A DNA stretch of 64,000 bases from Dechloromonas sp. TW-R-39-2 (GTDB lineage Bacteria > Pseudomonadota > Gammaproteobacteria > Burkholderiales > Rhodocyclaceae). The notes under the pieces were generated by a model, which ran no database searches, was not told the DNA's origin, and saw only the letters and a program-made list of their open reading frames with translations. Of this stretch, positions 43,211 through 51,524 are shown piece after piece. Position numbers and translations under genes: made by a program. The stretch's first letter is position 1. Every line of letters begins with the position of its first letter. The DNA is taken from NCBI RefSeq assembly GCF_016864195.1, contig NZ_CP045202.1, forward strand, positions 3,256,501 through 3,320,500, read 5' to 3'.

Positions 43211-45787
43211 ATGAAGTTCACACTGAAGGACTACCAAACCGATGCAGTACGCGATGCTTTGGTGAACTTGAAAAAGGCCCGGAAACGCTGGCACGAAGAT
43301 AACGACAAACACGCCTTTTCACTGACTGCAGTTACCGGTGCAGGTAAAACGGTGATGGCGGCCGCCACGTTTGAGGCACTTTTCCATGGCGATGACGAAT
43401 TTGACTTTGATGCCGACCCCGGCGCAGTTGTCATCTGGTTTAGTGATGACCCTTCTCTCAACGAGCAGACACGATTCCGCCTAATCGAGGCATCAGACCG
43501 CATTCAGCACACAGATTTGGTAGTGGTTGAGCATCCCTTCAGTCGAGCCAAATTTGAAGCCAAGAAGATTTACTTCCTCAATACGCAAAAGCTTGGCAAA
43601 AACAGCTTGCTGGTGCGTGGTTTTGATGGCGAAGACTTGGTTACTCAGACACGCCCTGATGCTCAAGCTTTTACGATTTGGGACACGATCCGCAACACGA
43701 TTGAGGACTCCGATCTGACCTTGTACCTGGTACTTGATGAAGCACACCGAGGGATGGGCAACCCAAGCAAAGCCTCAGAGAGTGCCAAGAGCACCATTGT
43801 GCAGCGACTTATCAATGGTCTAGGAGGAATCCCAGGCATCCCCGTTGTGTGGGGTATTTCAGCCACGGTTGAACGCTTCAAAAAGGCAATGGAGGGAGCG
43901 CAAAAACGCATTACATTGCCTGATGTTGTTGTTGATTCTACTAAGGTTCAGGAGTCAGGTCTCATCAAGGACACCATCATCCTCGACATTCCGGACGAGG
44001 TTGGAGATTTTGATACCGTACTGGTTCGCCGTGCGACCGACAAGCTTAAAGCGGTTTCGGAAGCATGGTCGGAGTATGCCAAGCAGCAGGACGACTCCCA
44101 TCAAGTTATTCCATTGATGGTGCTACAAGTTCCGAATACGCCAGACCCTAATGATATTGGTCGTGCTTTGGATACCATTTATCAGCAGTGGCCGGAGCTT
44201 CCAGGTGGTTGCATCGCCCACGTATTCGGAGAACACACTACACAACAATTCGGCAATCGCAACGTCCCGTACATATCGCCTGAGCGCGTCCAAGAATCAA
44301 CCTGGGTGCGTATCCTGATTGCCAAAGACGCCATCAGCACTGGCTGGGACTGCCCACGAGCCGAAGTCATGGTTTCTTTCCGCTCCGCTGTAGATCGCAC
44401 CCACATTACTCAGCTAATGGGCCGTATGGTTCGCTCCCCTTTAGCTCGTCGTATCCCAGGGAATGAACGCCTCAACTCAGTAGATTGCCTGTTGCCCAAG
44501 TTCGACGTAAAAACGGTGACGCAGGTCGTCGACGCCCTGATGAAGGGCGATGACACATCACCACCACCTAGCGGGCGAGTACTGATTAACCCGGTTGAAA
44601 TGAAGCCCAATCCTGCCGCTACGCCGGAAGTTTGGGAGAAGTTTGAGGCGCTTCCTTCTCAAACCCGACCGCAGCGCGGTGCCAAGCCTGCTAAACGCTT
44701 AACGGCGCTGGCCCATGAATTGGCTGTTGATGGAATATTGGCGGGTGCAGGAAAAATTGCTCATGCTGAAATGCACAACGCACTCGATACGATTCAAGAC
44801 AAACTGAAGGCTGTCATCGAGCAAAAGCGCAATGCTGTCGTAACCGTTGATGGTAAGTCTGTAGTCGCTGATCTGAAGGGTAAAACGAAAACCTTCAACG
44901 AGTTTCTCGAAGCTGCTGACATGGCGGTAATTAATGATGCCTTCCGTCGAGCGGCCCGTATTTTTAGCCCTGACATTTCGCGTACTTACGTTGACGCTCT
45001 CGCGTACCGTGCAGCAGATCCCGATGACGAAGATGAATTCGATGCGGCCCTCGTCGATGGTCGTGTTTCCGTTGCTGCGCTGGGTTTGGTCACGGAAGCT
45101 CAGCTACATTTCGATGCCGAAGCTGATAGGTTAGCCAAGCGTTGGTTGGAGGAGTACGGCCCGATCATTAAGAAACTGTCCCATGACCGGCAAGAGTCAT
45201 ATCGCCAGATTAGGGAGATGAGCACGGAGCCGCAGGATGTAGATTTGGTGAAGCCCGATGCGAAGTATGAGCCCACAAAAGCTCGGGAAAATGATGTTGA
45301 AACTTCACTGCCGACGTACAAGAATCACCTGTTGTGCGATGCTTCAGGCAACTACCCCGCAGAACTGAATGCGTGGGAGGAAAAAGTTGTCGTGACCGAG
45401 ATGAAGCGCGATGGATTCAGCTTCTGGTATCGCAATCCTCAACAACCAGGGCAATCATCTCTCGGTATTGCCTATCTGTCCGGCGAGCAATACGGCATTA
45501 TTCGTCCCGACTTCATCTTCTTCGCCAGCCTGGCCGATGGAACGATAGTGGCTGACATTGTCGATCCTCACGGCTTACATCTGGCAGATGCCCTCCCCAA
45601 GCTGCAAGGACTTGCTTTGTACGCTGAAAAACACGCCACGGTATTTCGTCGGTTAGAGTCCGTTGCGGAAGCTCATGGGAAACTTCGTGTGCTTGACCTG
45701 ATGAACGAGGCAGTTCGTAAGGCAATTGCCGAAGCAAAAGATGCAACTAGCCTCTTTGCTGGAATGTTGGCAAGCGACTATCAGTAA
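43211..45787 (+). CDS. Type III-like restriction enzyme / DEAD-box helicase subunit (Res)
   Basis: 858 residues. Superfamily-2 helicase motifs: TAVTGAGKT (I), LVLDEAHRG (II, DEAH), WGISATVERF (III), AISTGWDCPRAEVMVSF (V) and QLMGRMVRSP (VI). The C-terminal nuclease-like region has IIRPDFIFFASLADGTIVADIVDPHG, where the usual E-x-K is replaced by D-I-V. Works with Mod as an ATP-dependent restriction enzyme. A terminator follows. Confidence 0.9.
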   Translation: MKFTLKDYQTDAVRDALVNLKKARKRWHEDNDKHAFSLTAVTGAGKTVMAAATFEALFHGDDEFDFDADPGAVVIWFSDDPSLNEQTRFRLIEASDRIQHTDLVVVEHPFSRAKFEAKKIYFLNTQKLGKNSLLVRGFDGEDLVTQTRPDAQAFTIWDTIRNTIEDSDLTLYLVLDEAHRGMGNPSKASESAKSTIVQRLINGLGGIPGIPVVWGISATVERFKKAMEGAQKRITLPDVVVDSTKVQESGLIKDTIILDIPDEVGDFDTVLVRRATDKLKAVSEAWSEYAKQQDDSHQVIPLMVLQVPNTPDPNDIGRALDTIYQQWPELPGGCIAHVFGEHTTQQFGNRNVPYISPERVQESTWVRILIAKDAISTGWDCPRAEVMVSFRSAVDRTHITQLMGRMVRSPLARRIPGNERLNSVDCLLPKFDVKTVTQVVDALMKGDDTSPPPSGRVLINPVEMKPNPAATPEVWEKFEALPSQTRPQRGAKPAKRLTALAHELAVDGILAGAGKIAHAEMHNALDTIQDKLKAVIEQKRNAVVTVDGKSVVADLKGKTKTFNEFLEAADMAVINDAFRRAARIFSPDISRTYVDALAYRAADPDDEDEFDAALVDGRVSVAALGLVTEAQLHFDAEADRLAKRWLEEYGPIIKKLSHDRQESYRQIREMSTEPQDVDLVKPDAKYEPTKARENDVETSLPTYKNHLLCDASGNYPAELNAWEEKVVVTEMKRDGFSFWYRNPQQPGQSSLGIAYLSGEQYGIIRPDFIFFASLADGTIVADIVDPHGLHLADALPKLQGLALYAEKHATVFRRLESVAEAHGKLRVLDLMNEAVRKAIAEAKDATSLFAGMLASDYQ

Positions 45788-45805
45788 AGGCAAAAATGAG
45801 TAGAA

Positions 45806-45830
45806 AAATGGCCGGTTATCCCGGCCATTT
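45806..45830. terminator. Bidirectional terminator after res
   Basis: The stem AAATGGCCGG/CCGGCCATTT with a 5-base loop is followed by T6 on the plus side and has A-rich sequence on the other, serving res and the convergent 88-aa gene. Confidence 0.9.
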
Positions 45831-45831
45831 T

Positions 45832-46098
45832 TTATATCTCAACCTGATCCATCGGGTGGCTTTGCAACATCAGAGCTTTGATGCGAGCCAAGCCCTGATG
45901 AATTTCGGAGCGTAATTTTGTCGCTTCTGAATCACCATCCGTATCAGCCTGCAGCGACCACTCACAGAAGCAGATCATTTTTTCCACGCGGTCTGTTGGC
46001 ATTTGCGCTTTCGACAAGCCAGACTCAATGATCGGAACCAGCCCCCCCGCAGCACGTAGGCGGTTCAAAGCTTTGATGTGTTCATCTGCTACAGTCAT
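45832..46098 (-). CDS. Small helical protein of unknown function
   Basis: 88 residues (MTVADEHIKALNRLRAAGG; ending IKALMLQSHPMDQVEI), all helix, no signal. Its end abuts the res terminator. Transcribed in the same direction as the Nudix operon but downstream of it. No family recognised. Confidence 0.5.
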   Translation of the reverse strand: MTVADEHIKALNRLRAAGGLVPIIESGLSKAQMPTDRVEKMICFCEWSLQADTDGDSEATKLRSEIHQGLARIKALMLQSHPMDQVEI

Positions 46099-46122
46099 GC
46101 CGATATTTTAACGCCCTCGGAT

Positions 46123-46911
46123 TTATCCACGAACAACAAGCTTCATGGCATCAGTGAGAACGTTCAGATCTCTTTTCCTCCCCGTTGTATTGGTCGTTTT
46201 TTCCAAATACTGCGTAGCCTCATCGCCGCTGACCCATTTCACTGCAGCAGTTTCGGGGTCGTCCTCGGCGACAAAGCCTGATCCATCAGGGCCTCGCATG
46301 ATGAAGTAGCGGTTGATGGTTGTTCCACCCACGTAATCGCCAGGCAGGATGCCTACTATCGTTGCATCAACGCCTGTTTCTTCCTTCACCTCACGCAATG
46401 CGGTTTGCTCGGGTGTTTCACCTGGATCAGGACGCCCCTTGGGGAAGGTCCAAACATAGCCGTCGTAGTGATTTTTCGGCTCGCGCAACAGCACATTGCC
46501 TTTGCTATCGAAAACGACGCCTCCATAGGCCACTTTCTTGCCTGCAGGAACGGGATTACTCCAGTTCAACAGCTTCTTCGGTTCCTCTTCTGGCATGTCG
46601 TACAAGGCTGACCACACCTTGCCATAGCGATGAGCACGTGATTTCCCTTGGTGCTTGGCGACCGCATCCTTGAAATTGTCGTAGTCAATGTCCAAGGCGA
46701 TTTTGCTGAGGGCTTCAGCGAATTTGACATGAGACACGGTAGCCCGCCAAGGGTAGTCCGTCCCGGCTTTGGCAATGGTTGGAGATAGATCGGGAAGGTA
46801 TTTTTCCCGAAGATTATCCAGATCGTTGCGAACCCGAGCCCTGATCGTGATGAAGTCGGTACCGGGCTTTTGAACGGCACTAAAAAATCCGATGGTAGTG
46901 AACAGCCACAT
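46123..46911 (-). CDS. Nudix hydrolase with extra N-terminal domain
   Basis: 262 residues. Residues 1-105 form a domain starting MWLFTTIGFFSAVQKPG that I have seen on its own as a conserved hypothetical. Residues 128-255 are Nudix, with the full box GRPDPGETPEQTALREVKEETGV, so it should hydrolyse a nucleoside diphosphate linked to another group. It is the last gene of a four-gene operon with an HD hydrolase; the pairing suggests nucleotide-signal or damaged-nucleotide turnover. Confidence 0.9.
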   Translation of the reverse strand: MWLFTTIGFFSAVQKPGTDFITIRARVRNDLDNLREKYLPDLSPTIAKAGTDYPWRATVSHVKFAEALSKIALDIDYDNFKDAVAKHQGKSRAHRYGKVWSALYDMPEEEPKKLLNWSNPVPAGKKVAYGGVVFDSKGNVLLREPKNHYDGYVWTFPKGRPDPGETPEQTALREVKEETGVDATIVGILPGDYVGGTTINRYFIMRGPDGSGFVAEDDPETAAVKWVSGDEATQYLEKTTNTTGRKRDLNVLTDAMKLVVRG

Positions 46912-46929
46912 ATTTTTATCCTCCCTGAA

Positions 46930-47391
46930 TTATTGAGTCTTCTCACACACAACACCGTCCGCAGAAATCAGTTCAGGCTCGTTTTCGTCAGCCTCTGACT
47001 GGTCAAAATTGGGGAAATCGCATTGCCGACACAGCACTGCAAACTCTTCATCTGATTGGACGGAACAACTCTTGAGCCATGGCTTTGATTCCAGTGTGAT
47101 CTGCATCAACGCATAGATGACATAAGCCTGTCGGCGATCAACAGGGGCACCACAACGGCAACAGTCGCTGACCACATCGAATAGGGGGTAGGTTTGTGTC
47201 AGCTTCAACTGCTCGATGATGGTCGGCTGGTGCTTCTGCCAACACTCCTGGCTACAAAATGCGTAGCCATCATCAGAACCAAGAACCGCTGCCCTGGGCA
47301 TCTCGCCCAAGAATGTCATGACCTCAATTCGCCGATCCAGGAGCACTCGCTGCTCTCCAAGAATGGCTTGGCAGTGCGAACAGCGATCCAT
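46930..47391 (-). CDS. Multi-zinc-ribbon protein of unknown function
   Basis: 153 residues with paired Cys: CSHCQ near residue 4, AFCSQECWQKH near 45, DCCRCGAP near 77, and VLCRQCDFPNF near 119. The CSQECWQ element resembles treble-clef (MYM/FCS) fingers. The acidic tail is DQSEADENEPE. It lies 2 bp after the HD gene and 18 bp before the Nudix gene, so likely works with them. Confidence 0.65.
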   Translation of the reverse strand: MDRCSHCQAILGEQRVLLDRRIEVMTFLGEMPRAAVLGSDDGYAFCSQECWQKHQPTIIEQLKLTQTYPLFDVVSDCCRCGAPVDRRQAYVIYALMQITLESKPWLKSCSVQSDEEFAVLCRQCDFPNFDQSEADENEPELISADGVVCEKTQ

Positions 47392-47393
47392 CT

Positions 47394-47966
47394 TTAAGCC
47401 GCCAATCGTTGAATTTCGAGCACCGTTGCATTTAGCCGACGGGCTACAGGGCTATGCCGCTCACTGAAAATCCTGCCCAGTTCTCGGTAGTACCACAGCG
47501 TTTCCTCCTTGCTGGCCGAGAAACGCTCAAAAACGGTTTGCCCGACAGCCGGGTCAAGCAAGTCATCAAGAATAGCTCTGGCGTTGTAGAGCTTGTCGGC
47601 CGCAGAGACCAACAGGGCGTCAGTAGCCGTAGCCCCGAGGTGATCCAGATATTTTTCCTTGCGCTGTCGCCAGGGCGCTTTCACCCCGTTTTCATCAGGG
47701 ATGCCATCAGTGCAGGCTTCAACCATCGACAGTACCCGCTCACCGAATTGCTCACGAATAGGCTCGATGAATTGGGGGCCACCATCTTCGATCACGTCGT
47801 GCAGTAATCCAGCAATCGCCTGCTCCTCATCGCCACCAAATTCCAGTACCAAGGAGGCAACGCCGAGTGGGTGAGCGATGTAGGGAGTGTTACTTCCCTT
47901 GCGGACCTGCCTGGCGTGGGCGACCGCTGCCATATTGACCGCTGCTGCGAATTTTTCAGTCAGCAT
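47394..47966 (-). CDS. HD-domain phosphohydrolase (RelA/SpoT-like)
   Basis: 190 residues from the ATG at 47966 with AAAGGA upstream; an ATG at 47987 overlapping the preceding stop is the alternative. HD motifs: the first His in ARQVRKGSNTPYIAHPLGVA, the HD pair in GLLHDVIED, and AADKLYNARAIL near 110. These are the metal ligands of the (p)ppGpp-hydrolase fold, without synthetase or regulatory domains. It may hydrolyse (p)ppGpp or another nucleotide. Confidence 0.88.
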   Translation of the reverse strand: MLTEKFAAAVNMAAVAHARQVRKGSNTPYIAHPLGVASLVLEFGGDEEQAIAGLLHDVIEDGGPQFIEPIREQFGERVLSMVEACTDGIPDENGVKAPWRQRKEKYLDHLGATATDALLVSAADKLYNARAILDDLLDPAVGQTVFERFSASKEETLWYYRELGRIFSERHSPVARRLNATVLEIQRLAA

Positions 47967-47983
47967 CAGGTTTCCTTTCAGCT

Positions 47984-48211
47984 TCATTTTGCTTTTGCCA
48001 AGCAGAGTGCTCGCTGCTCGGTGTCCGAAATGGTGTAGCAGTTGGCCGGTTCACCGCCGAGTTCTGCTTTGCAGCGTGTTCTCAGCGCGTAATCGGCAAT
48101 CGCCGTGCAATCCGTCTGCCTTCCTGACTCCAGTGCTTTGCAGTAGGCCCGTTGGTCGGGATTGGTAATCATCAGACAAGATGCGGCGGCAAGCAGGATC
48201 GTGGCCGTCAT
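47984..48211 (-). CDS. Small protein with three 23-residue Cys repeats
   Basis: 75 residues after an excellent AAGGAGG site. The N-terminus (MTATILLAAAS) is a short hydrophobic signal-like stretch. Three tandem repeats follow the pattern C-x2-I-x5-R-x2-C, starting at Cys12, Cys35 and Cys58 and spaced exactly 23 residues; each encloses two Cys, 12 apart. This suits disulfides in the envelope or metal binding. First gene of the operon and overlapping the longer HD start by 4 nt. Confidence 0.7.
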   Translation of the reverse strand: MTATILLAAASCLMITNPDQRAYCKALESGRQTDCTAIADYALRTRCKAELGGEPANCYTISDTEQRALCLAKAK

Positions 48212-48291
48212 CGAATTTCCTCCTTGTGTTGCCAGTATTCGGAAGGCAGTATGACAGCTAATAGGCTCATACGATGAGCCCAGGAGAACAG

Positions 48292-49266
48292 ATGAGCCAG
48301 ACGGAACGCTTTTACAAAATCGACCAGTTGCTTCAGTCCAACAAGGTCATGTCGCGCCAGCAACTACTCGATGCCCTGCAAATCTCCTGGGCTACGTTGA
48401 AGCGTGACCTGGCGTTTCTCAAGGAGCGTTTCAATGCACCGATTGTTTATGATCGTGATGCAGGCGGCTATCGTTTCAGCACACCAAATACTGGCCCAGC
48501 GTATGAATTACCCGGCCTGTGGTTTAGTGCCGAGGAAACCTGTGCACTCCTGACCATGCACAGCCTCTTGGCTGAATTGGAGCCCGGATTACTCACGCCG
48601 CATGTCCAGCCCTTGCTTTCCCGCCTGGAGGCGATCTTGGGCAGGGATCAACAATCATTCAATCAGGTGACTCAACGGATTCGCTTGGTACGCACAGGCA
48701 TCCGGCGTAAAGGCAGCAAATACTTCAGCCTGATTTCGAGGGCACTGCTTGAGCGAAAGCAGATCAAGGTTCTGCACTATTCGAGGGAAAAAGATGAACG
48801 CATGGATCGGCTGCTATCACCTCAACGCCTCGTTTTTTACCGAAACAACTGGTATCTGGAAGCTTGGTGCCATGCTCGGCAAGCACTTCGCCGGTTCTCT
48901 GTTGATGCGTTTGAAACGGTAGAACTACTTGGTCAAGATACCGAAGACGTTAGTCACGATGACCTGATCGAGCAGTTCGATGCAGGGTATGGCATCTATG
49001 GTGGCAAGGATGTTCAAATCGCCGTACTTCGGTTTTCTGAAGCGTCGAGTCGGTGGGTGGCTGATGAGGAGTGGCACCCTAATCAGGCTGGGACACTTGA
49101 TCCCGATGGCACCTACACGCTGCGAGTGCCCTTCTCTGATAGCAGGGAAATCGCCATGGATATTCTCCGCTTGGGGCACCATGTGGAAGTCATTGAACCT
49201 GCATTCCTCAGAAATGAAGTTCAGGCCGAAATAGCGCGAATATCTTCGGTGTACGCCAAGAAATAG
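48292..49266 (+). CDS. WYL-domain transcriptional regulator (YafY-type)
   Basis: 324 residues from the ATG at 48292, which has AGGAG six bases upstream; an ATG at 48274 is unsupported. N-terminal HTH (FYKIDQLLQSNKVMSRQQLL; WATLKRDLAFLKERF), a WYL domain near 150-215 (LSPQRLVFYRNNWYLEAWC) and a C-terminal WCX segment ending GHHVEVIEPAFLRNEVQ. It diverges from the HD/Nudix operon and probably controls it from the 80-bp gap between them. Confidence 0.92.
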   Translation: MSQTERFYKIDQLLQSNKVMSRQQLLDALQISWATLKRDLAFLKERFNAPIVYDRDAGGYRFSTPNTGPAYELPGLWFSAEETCALLTMHSLLAELEPGLLTPHVQPLLSRLEAILGRDQQSFNQVTQRIRLVRTGIRRKGSKYFSLISRALLERKQIKVLHYSREKDERMDRLLSPQRLVFYRNNWYLEAWCHARQALRRFSVDAFETVELLGQDTEDVSHDDLIEQFDAGYGIYGGKDVQIAVLRFSEASSRWVADEEWHPNQAGTLDPDGTYTLRVPFSDSREIAMDILRLGHHVEVIEPAFLRNEVQAEIARISSVYAKK

Positions 49267-49532
49267 ATTAACAGACTGATTTCAAACGATAAGTTGACAA
49301 ATCGAGTGCGTTGGCGCTAAGCTGAAAACGCACATCGCTGTCACCGGACGCCTTCGCAAAGGCGCTTCCTACCCCCAGCCGACCTGTCGGCATCCCCCCT
49401 CAAACAAGCCGTATCACCGACTTTCAACCGTGAGCCATACCGCTCAGGCCTAGTCACGCCGGTTGGTTTGACCGTTTCATTTCCTTCGCTTCAATCAATG
49501 TCGCTCGTCGGCAGGGAACAGCATGTGCTGGT
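49267..49532. other. Intergenic region with candidate promoter
   Basis: No gene is supported. TTGACA at 49293 with TAAGCT about 17 bp later could be a promoter for the recombination operon. A short hairpin (GCCTT/AAGGC around 49351) is also present. Confidence 0.4.
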
Positions 49533-49576
49533 GGTTCGCACGAATTTCAGTTTGGCGACGGTCATTCGTGCGAACC
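49533..49576. promoter_or_regulatory. 13-bp perfect inverted repeat before the recombination operon
   Basis: GGTTCGCACGAAT and ATTCGTGCGAACC with an 18-base spacer end 38 bp before the ATG at 49615. The length and perfection point to a protein-binding operator or a leader hairpin controlling the five-gene operon. Confidence 0.7.
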
Positions 49577-49614
49577 GTGTGATGAAGGTCAATCCACCAC
49601 AAGGAGAAGCTACC

Positions 49615-49932
49615 ATGGCTGCCATTTGCCATCCCAGCTTTATCAATCGCCGACCGGAGAAAACACTTTTCCCGCTCGGTAAAACATACGCCACACCCGG
49701 TGCTGTAGCCCTACTTCAAGAACTGGATCTATCCCCATTCGAGTTCATTGCTCGGCACTGGCAGGGGGATTGGGGCAACCTTGACCCTGAGGACGTTCAA
49801 GCCAATTCAGCCGCGTTGCGTTATGGCTACCGTGTGCTGTCTAGCTACGAAATCGGTTCTGGTCAGAAACTTTGGATCATCACCGAAGCAGATCGGTCAG
49901 CGACCACGCTTTTACTTCCTGAGGAGTACTAG
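49615..49932 (+). CDS. Conserved island protein of unknown function
   Basis: 105 residues from the ATG at 49615 after AAGGAG; an upstream frame from 49468 crosses the inverted repeat and is not used. It reads MAAICHPSFINRRPEKTLFP ... TPGAVALLQELDLSPFEFIA ... WIITEADRSATTLLLPEEY. I recall similar unnamed proteins on integrative elements, often near recombination genes. Starts the operon; the next ATG is 2 bp after its stop. Confidence 0.65.
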   Translation: MAAICHPSFINRRPEKTLFPLGKTYATPGAVALLQELDLSPFEFIARHWQGDWGNLDPEDVQANSAALRYGYRVLSSYEIGSGQKLWIITEADRSATTLLLPEEY

Positions 49933-49934
49933 CC

Positions 49935-50957
49935 ATGACAATCGCAGACAAACTTCGTGATAACCACGTTCAAGCCGCTGCTGTTCAACAAGCTGGTCGC
50001 AATGGCAGGCGTGTCATTCGTCGTCTAGCTGATGATGGTGTACCACCTATTGCCGTCGAACAGGTGCCGATGGTCATCGAGCAATTGCCGCCACCAGCAT
50101 CTGTGCCACGGTCGACTGCTCACAGTGCCATCACGGTTTCACCACTCGACCTACCTGCCGACCAGTTTTCAGCTGGATTACTACGACGAAAGCAAAACCG
50201 TGAACTGCTGATGGAATGGCTACGGTCAGCATTGGTGGAGGGTATCGACTATGGCCGCATTCATGTGGTCAGCAAGGATCGTTGCAGTTTTGCCAAGCAA
50301 GGCCGGGTCAAAGATTGTGGCGATCTCAACCACTGGTCGAAGCCATCGCTGTTTAAACCAGGTGCTGAAAAAATCACTGGCATGTTGGGCATGACCACGC
50401 ACTTTCCTTCGTTGCGGCAGTACGAGGAAGCCGTGCTCAACAAGTCCGAAATCAGCACCATCGTCATGCGTTGCGAATTGAGGGATGCCCAAGGTCGCAT
50501 CGTAGCGGAAGGCGTGGGTGCGCGAAATCTCAGCCAGGATTACGGCGATATCAACAAAAGCCTCAAAATGGTCGAGAAAAGCGCCCATATCGACGCCACA
50601 CTGAGGCTCGCCGGACTTTCCGAAGTGTTCACACAGGACATAGAGGACAAGCTGGTGGTCGAGGAGTCACCGTCACCAGCGTTGCAACCGAATGCTGCAA
50701 ATCCTGCAACGAACGCAACCGCTGCAACGGATTCAATTATCAATCGTGAAGAACTGACGGCACTGCGACAACGCATTGCCCGGTACGGCTTCACCGAAAA
50801 ACGAGTGCTGGCCTGGTTGTACAAAACCACAAAGGGTAATGTTACTCAGCTTGATGATCTTTCCGGCAAACAATGTGACACGCTGTTGAAGCGCCTCGAT
50901 AGCTGGGCAGAAGCTGAGAAAACGTTTGCCAACGGCAAGGGAGGCCATGATGAATAA
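49935..50957 (+). CDS. Rad52/RecT-like phage recombination protein (putative)
   Basis: 340 residues. The core, about 75-225, has the layout of phage single-strand annealing proteins: DYGRIHVVSKDR, then WSKPSLFKPGAEKITGMLGM, MRCELRDAQGRIVAEGVGAR, and DINKSLKMVEKSAHIDATLR ending LSEVFTQDIED. The last 70 residues are a helical domain (TALRQRIARYGFTEKRVLAW). The next gene is Gp157, a common neighbour of such proteins in phages. Family naming is by pattern, not search. Confidence 0.6.
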   Translation: MTIADKLRDNHVQAAAVQQAGRNGRRVIRRLADDGVPPIAVEQVPMVIEQLPPPASVPRSTAHSAITVSPLDLPADQFSAGLLRRKQNRELLMEWLRSALVEGIDYGRIHVVSKDRCSFAKQGRVKDCGDLNHWSKPSLFKPGAEKITGMLGMTTHFPSLRQYEEAVLNKSEISTIVMRCELRDAQGRIVAEGVGARNLSQDYGDINKSLKMVEKSAHIDATLRLAGLSEVFTQDIEDKLVVEESPSPALQPNAANPATNATAATDSIINREELTALRQRIARYGFTEKRVLAWLYKTTKGNVTQLDDLSGKQCDTLLKRLDSWAEAEKTFANGKGGHDE

Positions 50958-51444
50958 GCCCCTCTACAAATTGGCTGACGAATACCTGGCCATTGCCAAA
51001 GCCATGGTCGACCAGGAACTGCCCGACGAAGTTATTGCCGATACGCTCGAAGGTGCCTCCGGTGAAATTGAGGAGAAAGCGTGGAACGTTGCCGCCATGA
51101 TTCTCCAATTCGAGGGGGAAACCGACATGGTTCGTGCTGCTGAAAAACGCATGACCGCCAGACGCAAAAGCCTCGAAAACCGAGTCGAATGGATGCGGCA
51201 GTACTTGTTGTCGAATTTATTGGTCACTGGCATCAGCGAAGTGTCATCGCCTGAGTTCGTGGTCAAAGTATGCGACTGCCCGCCACGAGCGGTACTCGAT
51301 GATGAGGATGCGATTCCCAACACCTTCAAGGTCGAGGAAACCATCATCAGCGTTCGTAAAGACGAAGTTCGCAAAGCCATGCTCGATGGCGAAATCATCC
51401 CCGGCGCTCACCTTGAGCGTGGTCAGCGACTGTCCATCAAGTAG
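50947..51444 (+). CDS. Siphovirus Gp157-family protein
   Basis: 165 residues starting at the double ATG 50947/50950 after GGGAGG, overlapping the previous gene by 11 nt. It fits Gp157: PLYKLADEYLAIAKAM, TLEGASGEIEEKAWNVAAMI, a coiled coil with RRKSLENRVEWMRQYLLSN, then EFVVKVCDCPPRAVLDDEDAIP. Phage Gp157 has been tied to phage resistance, but its activity is unknown. Confidence 0.85.
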   Translation: MMNKPLYKLADEYLAIAKAMVDQELPDEVIADTLEGASGEIEEKAWNVAAMILQFEGETDMVRAAEKRMTARRKSLENRVEWMRQYLLSNLLVTGISEVSSPEFVVKVCDCPPRAVLDDEDAIPNTFKVEETIISVRKDEVRKAMLDGEIIPGAHLERGQRLSIK

Positions 51445-51524
51445 CGGTAGCAATCCCACAACAATTCAGAAGACCAAGGTGCCATTCGTGGTGCCGAGGC
51501 CTTCTATCGTCCGGAGAAATCAAA

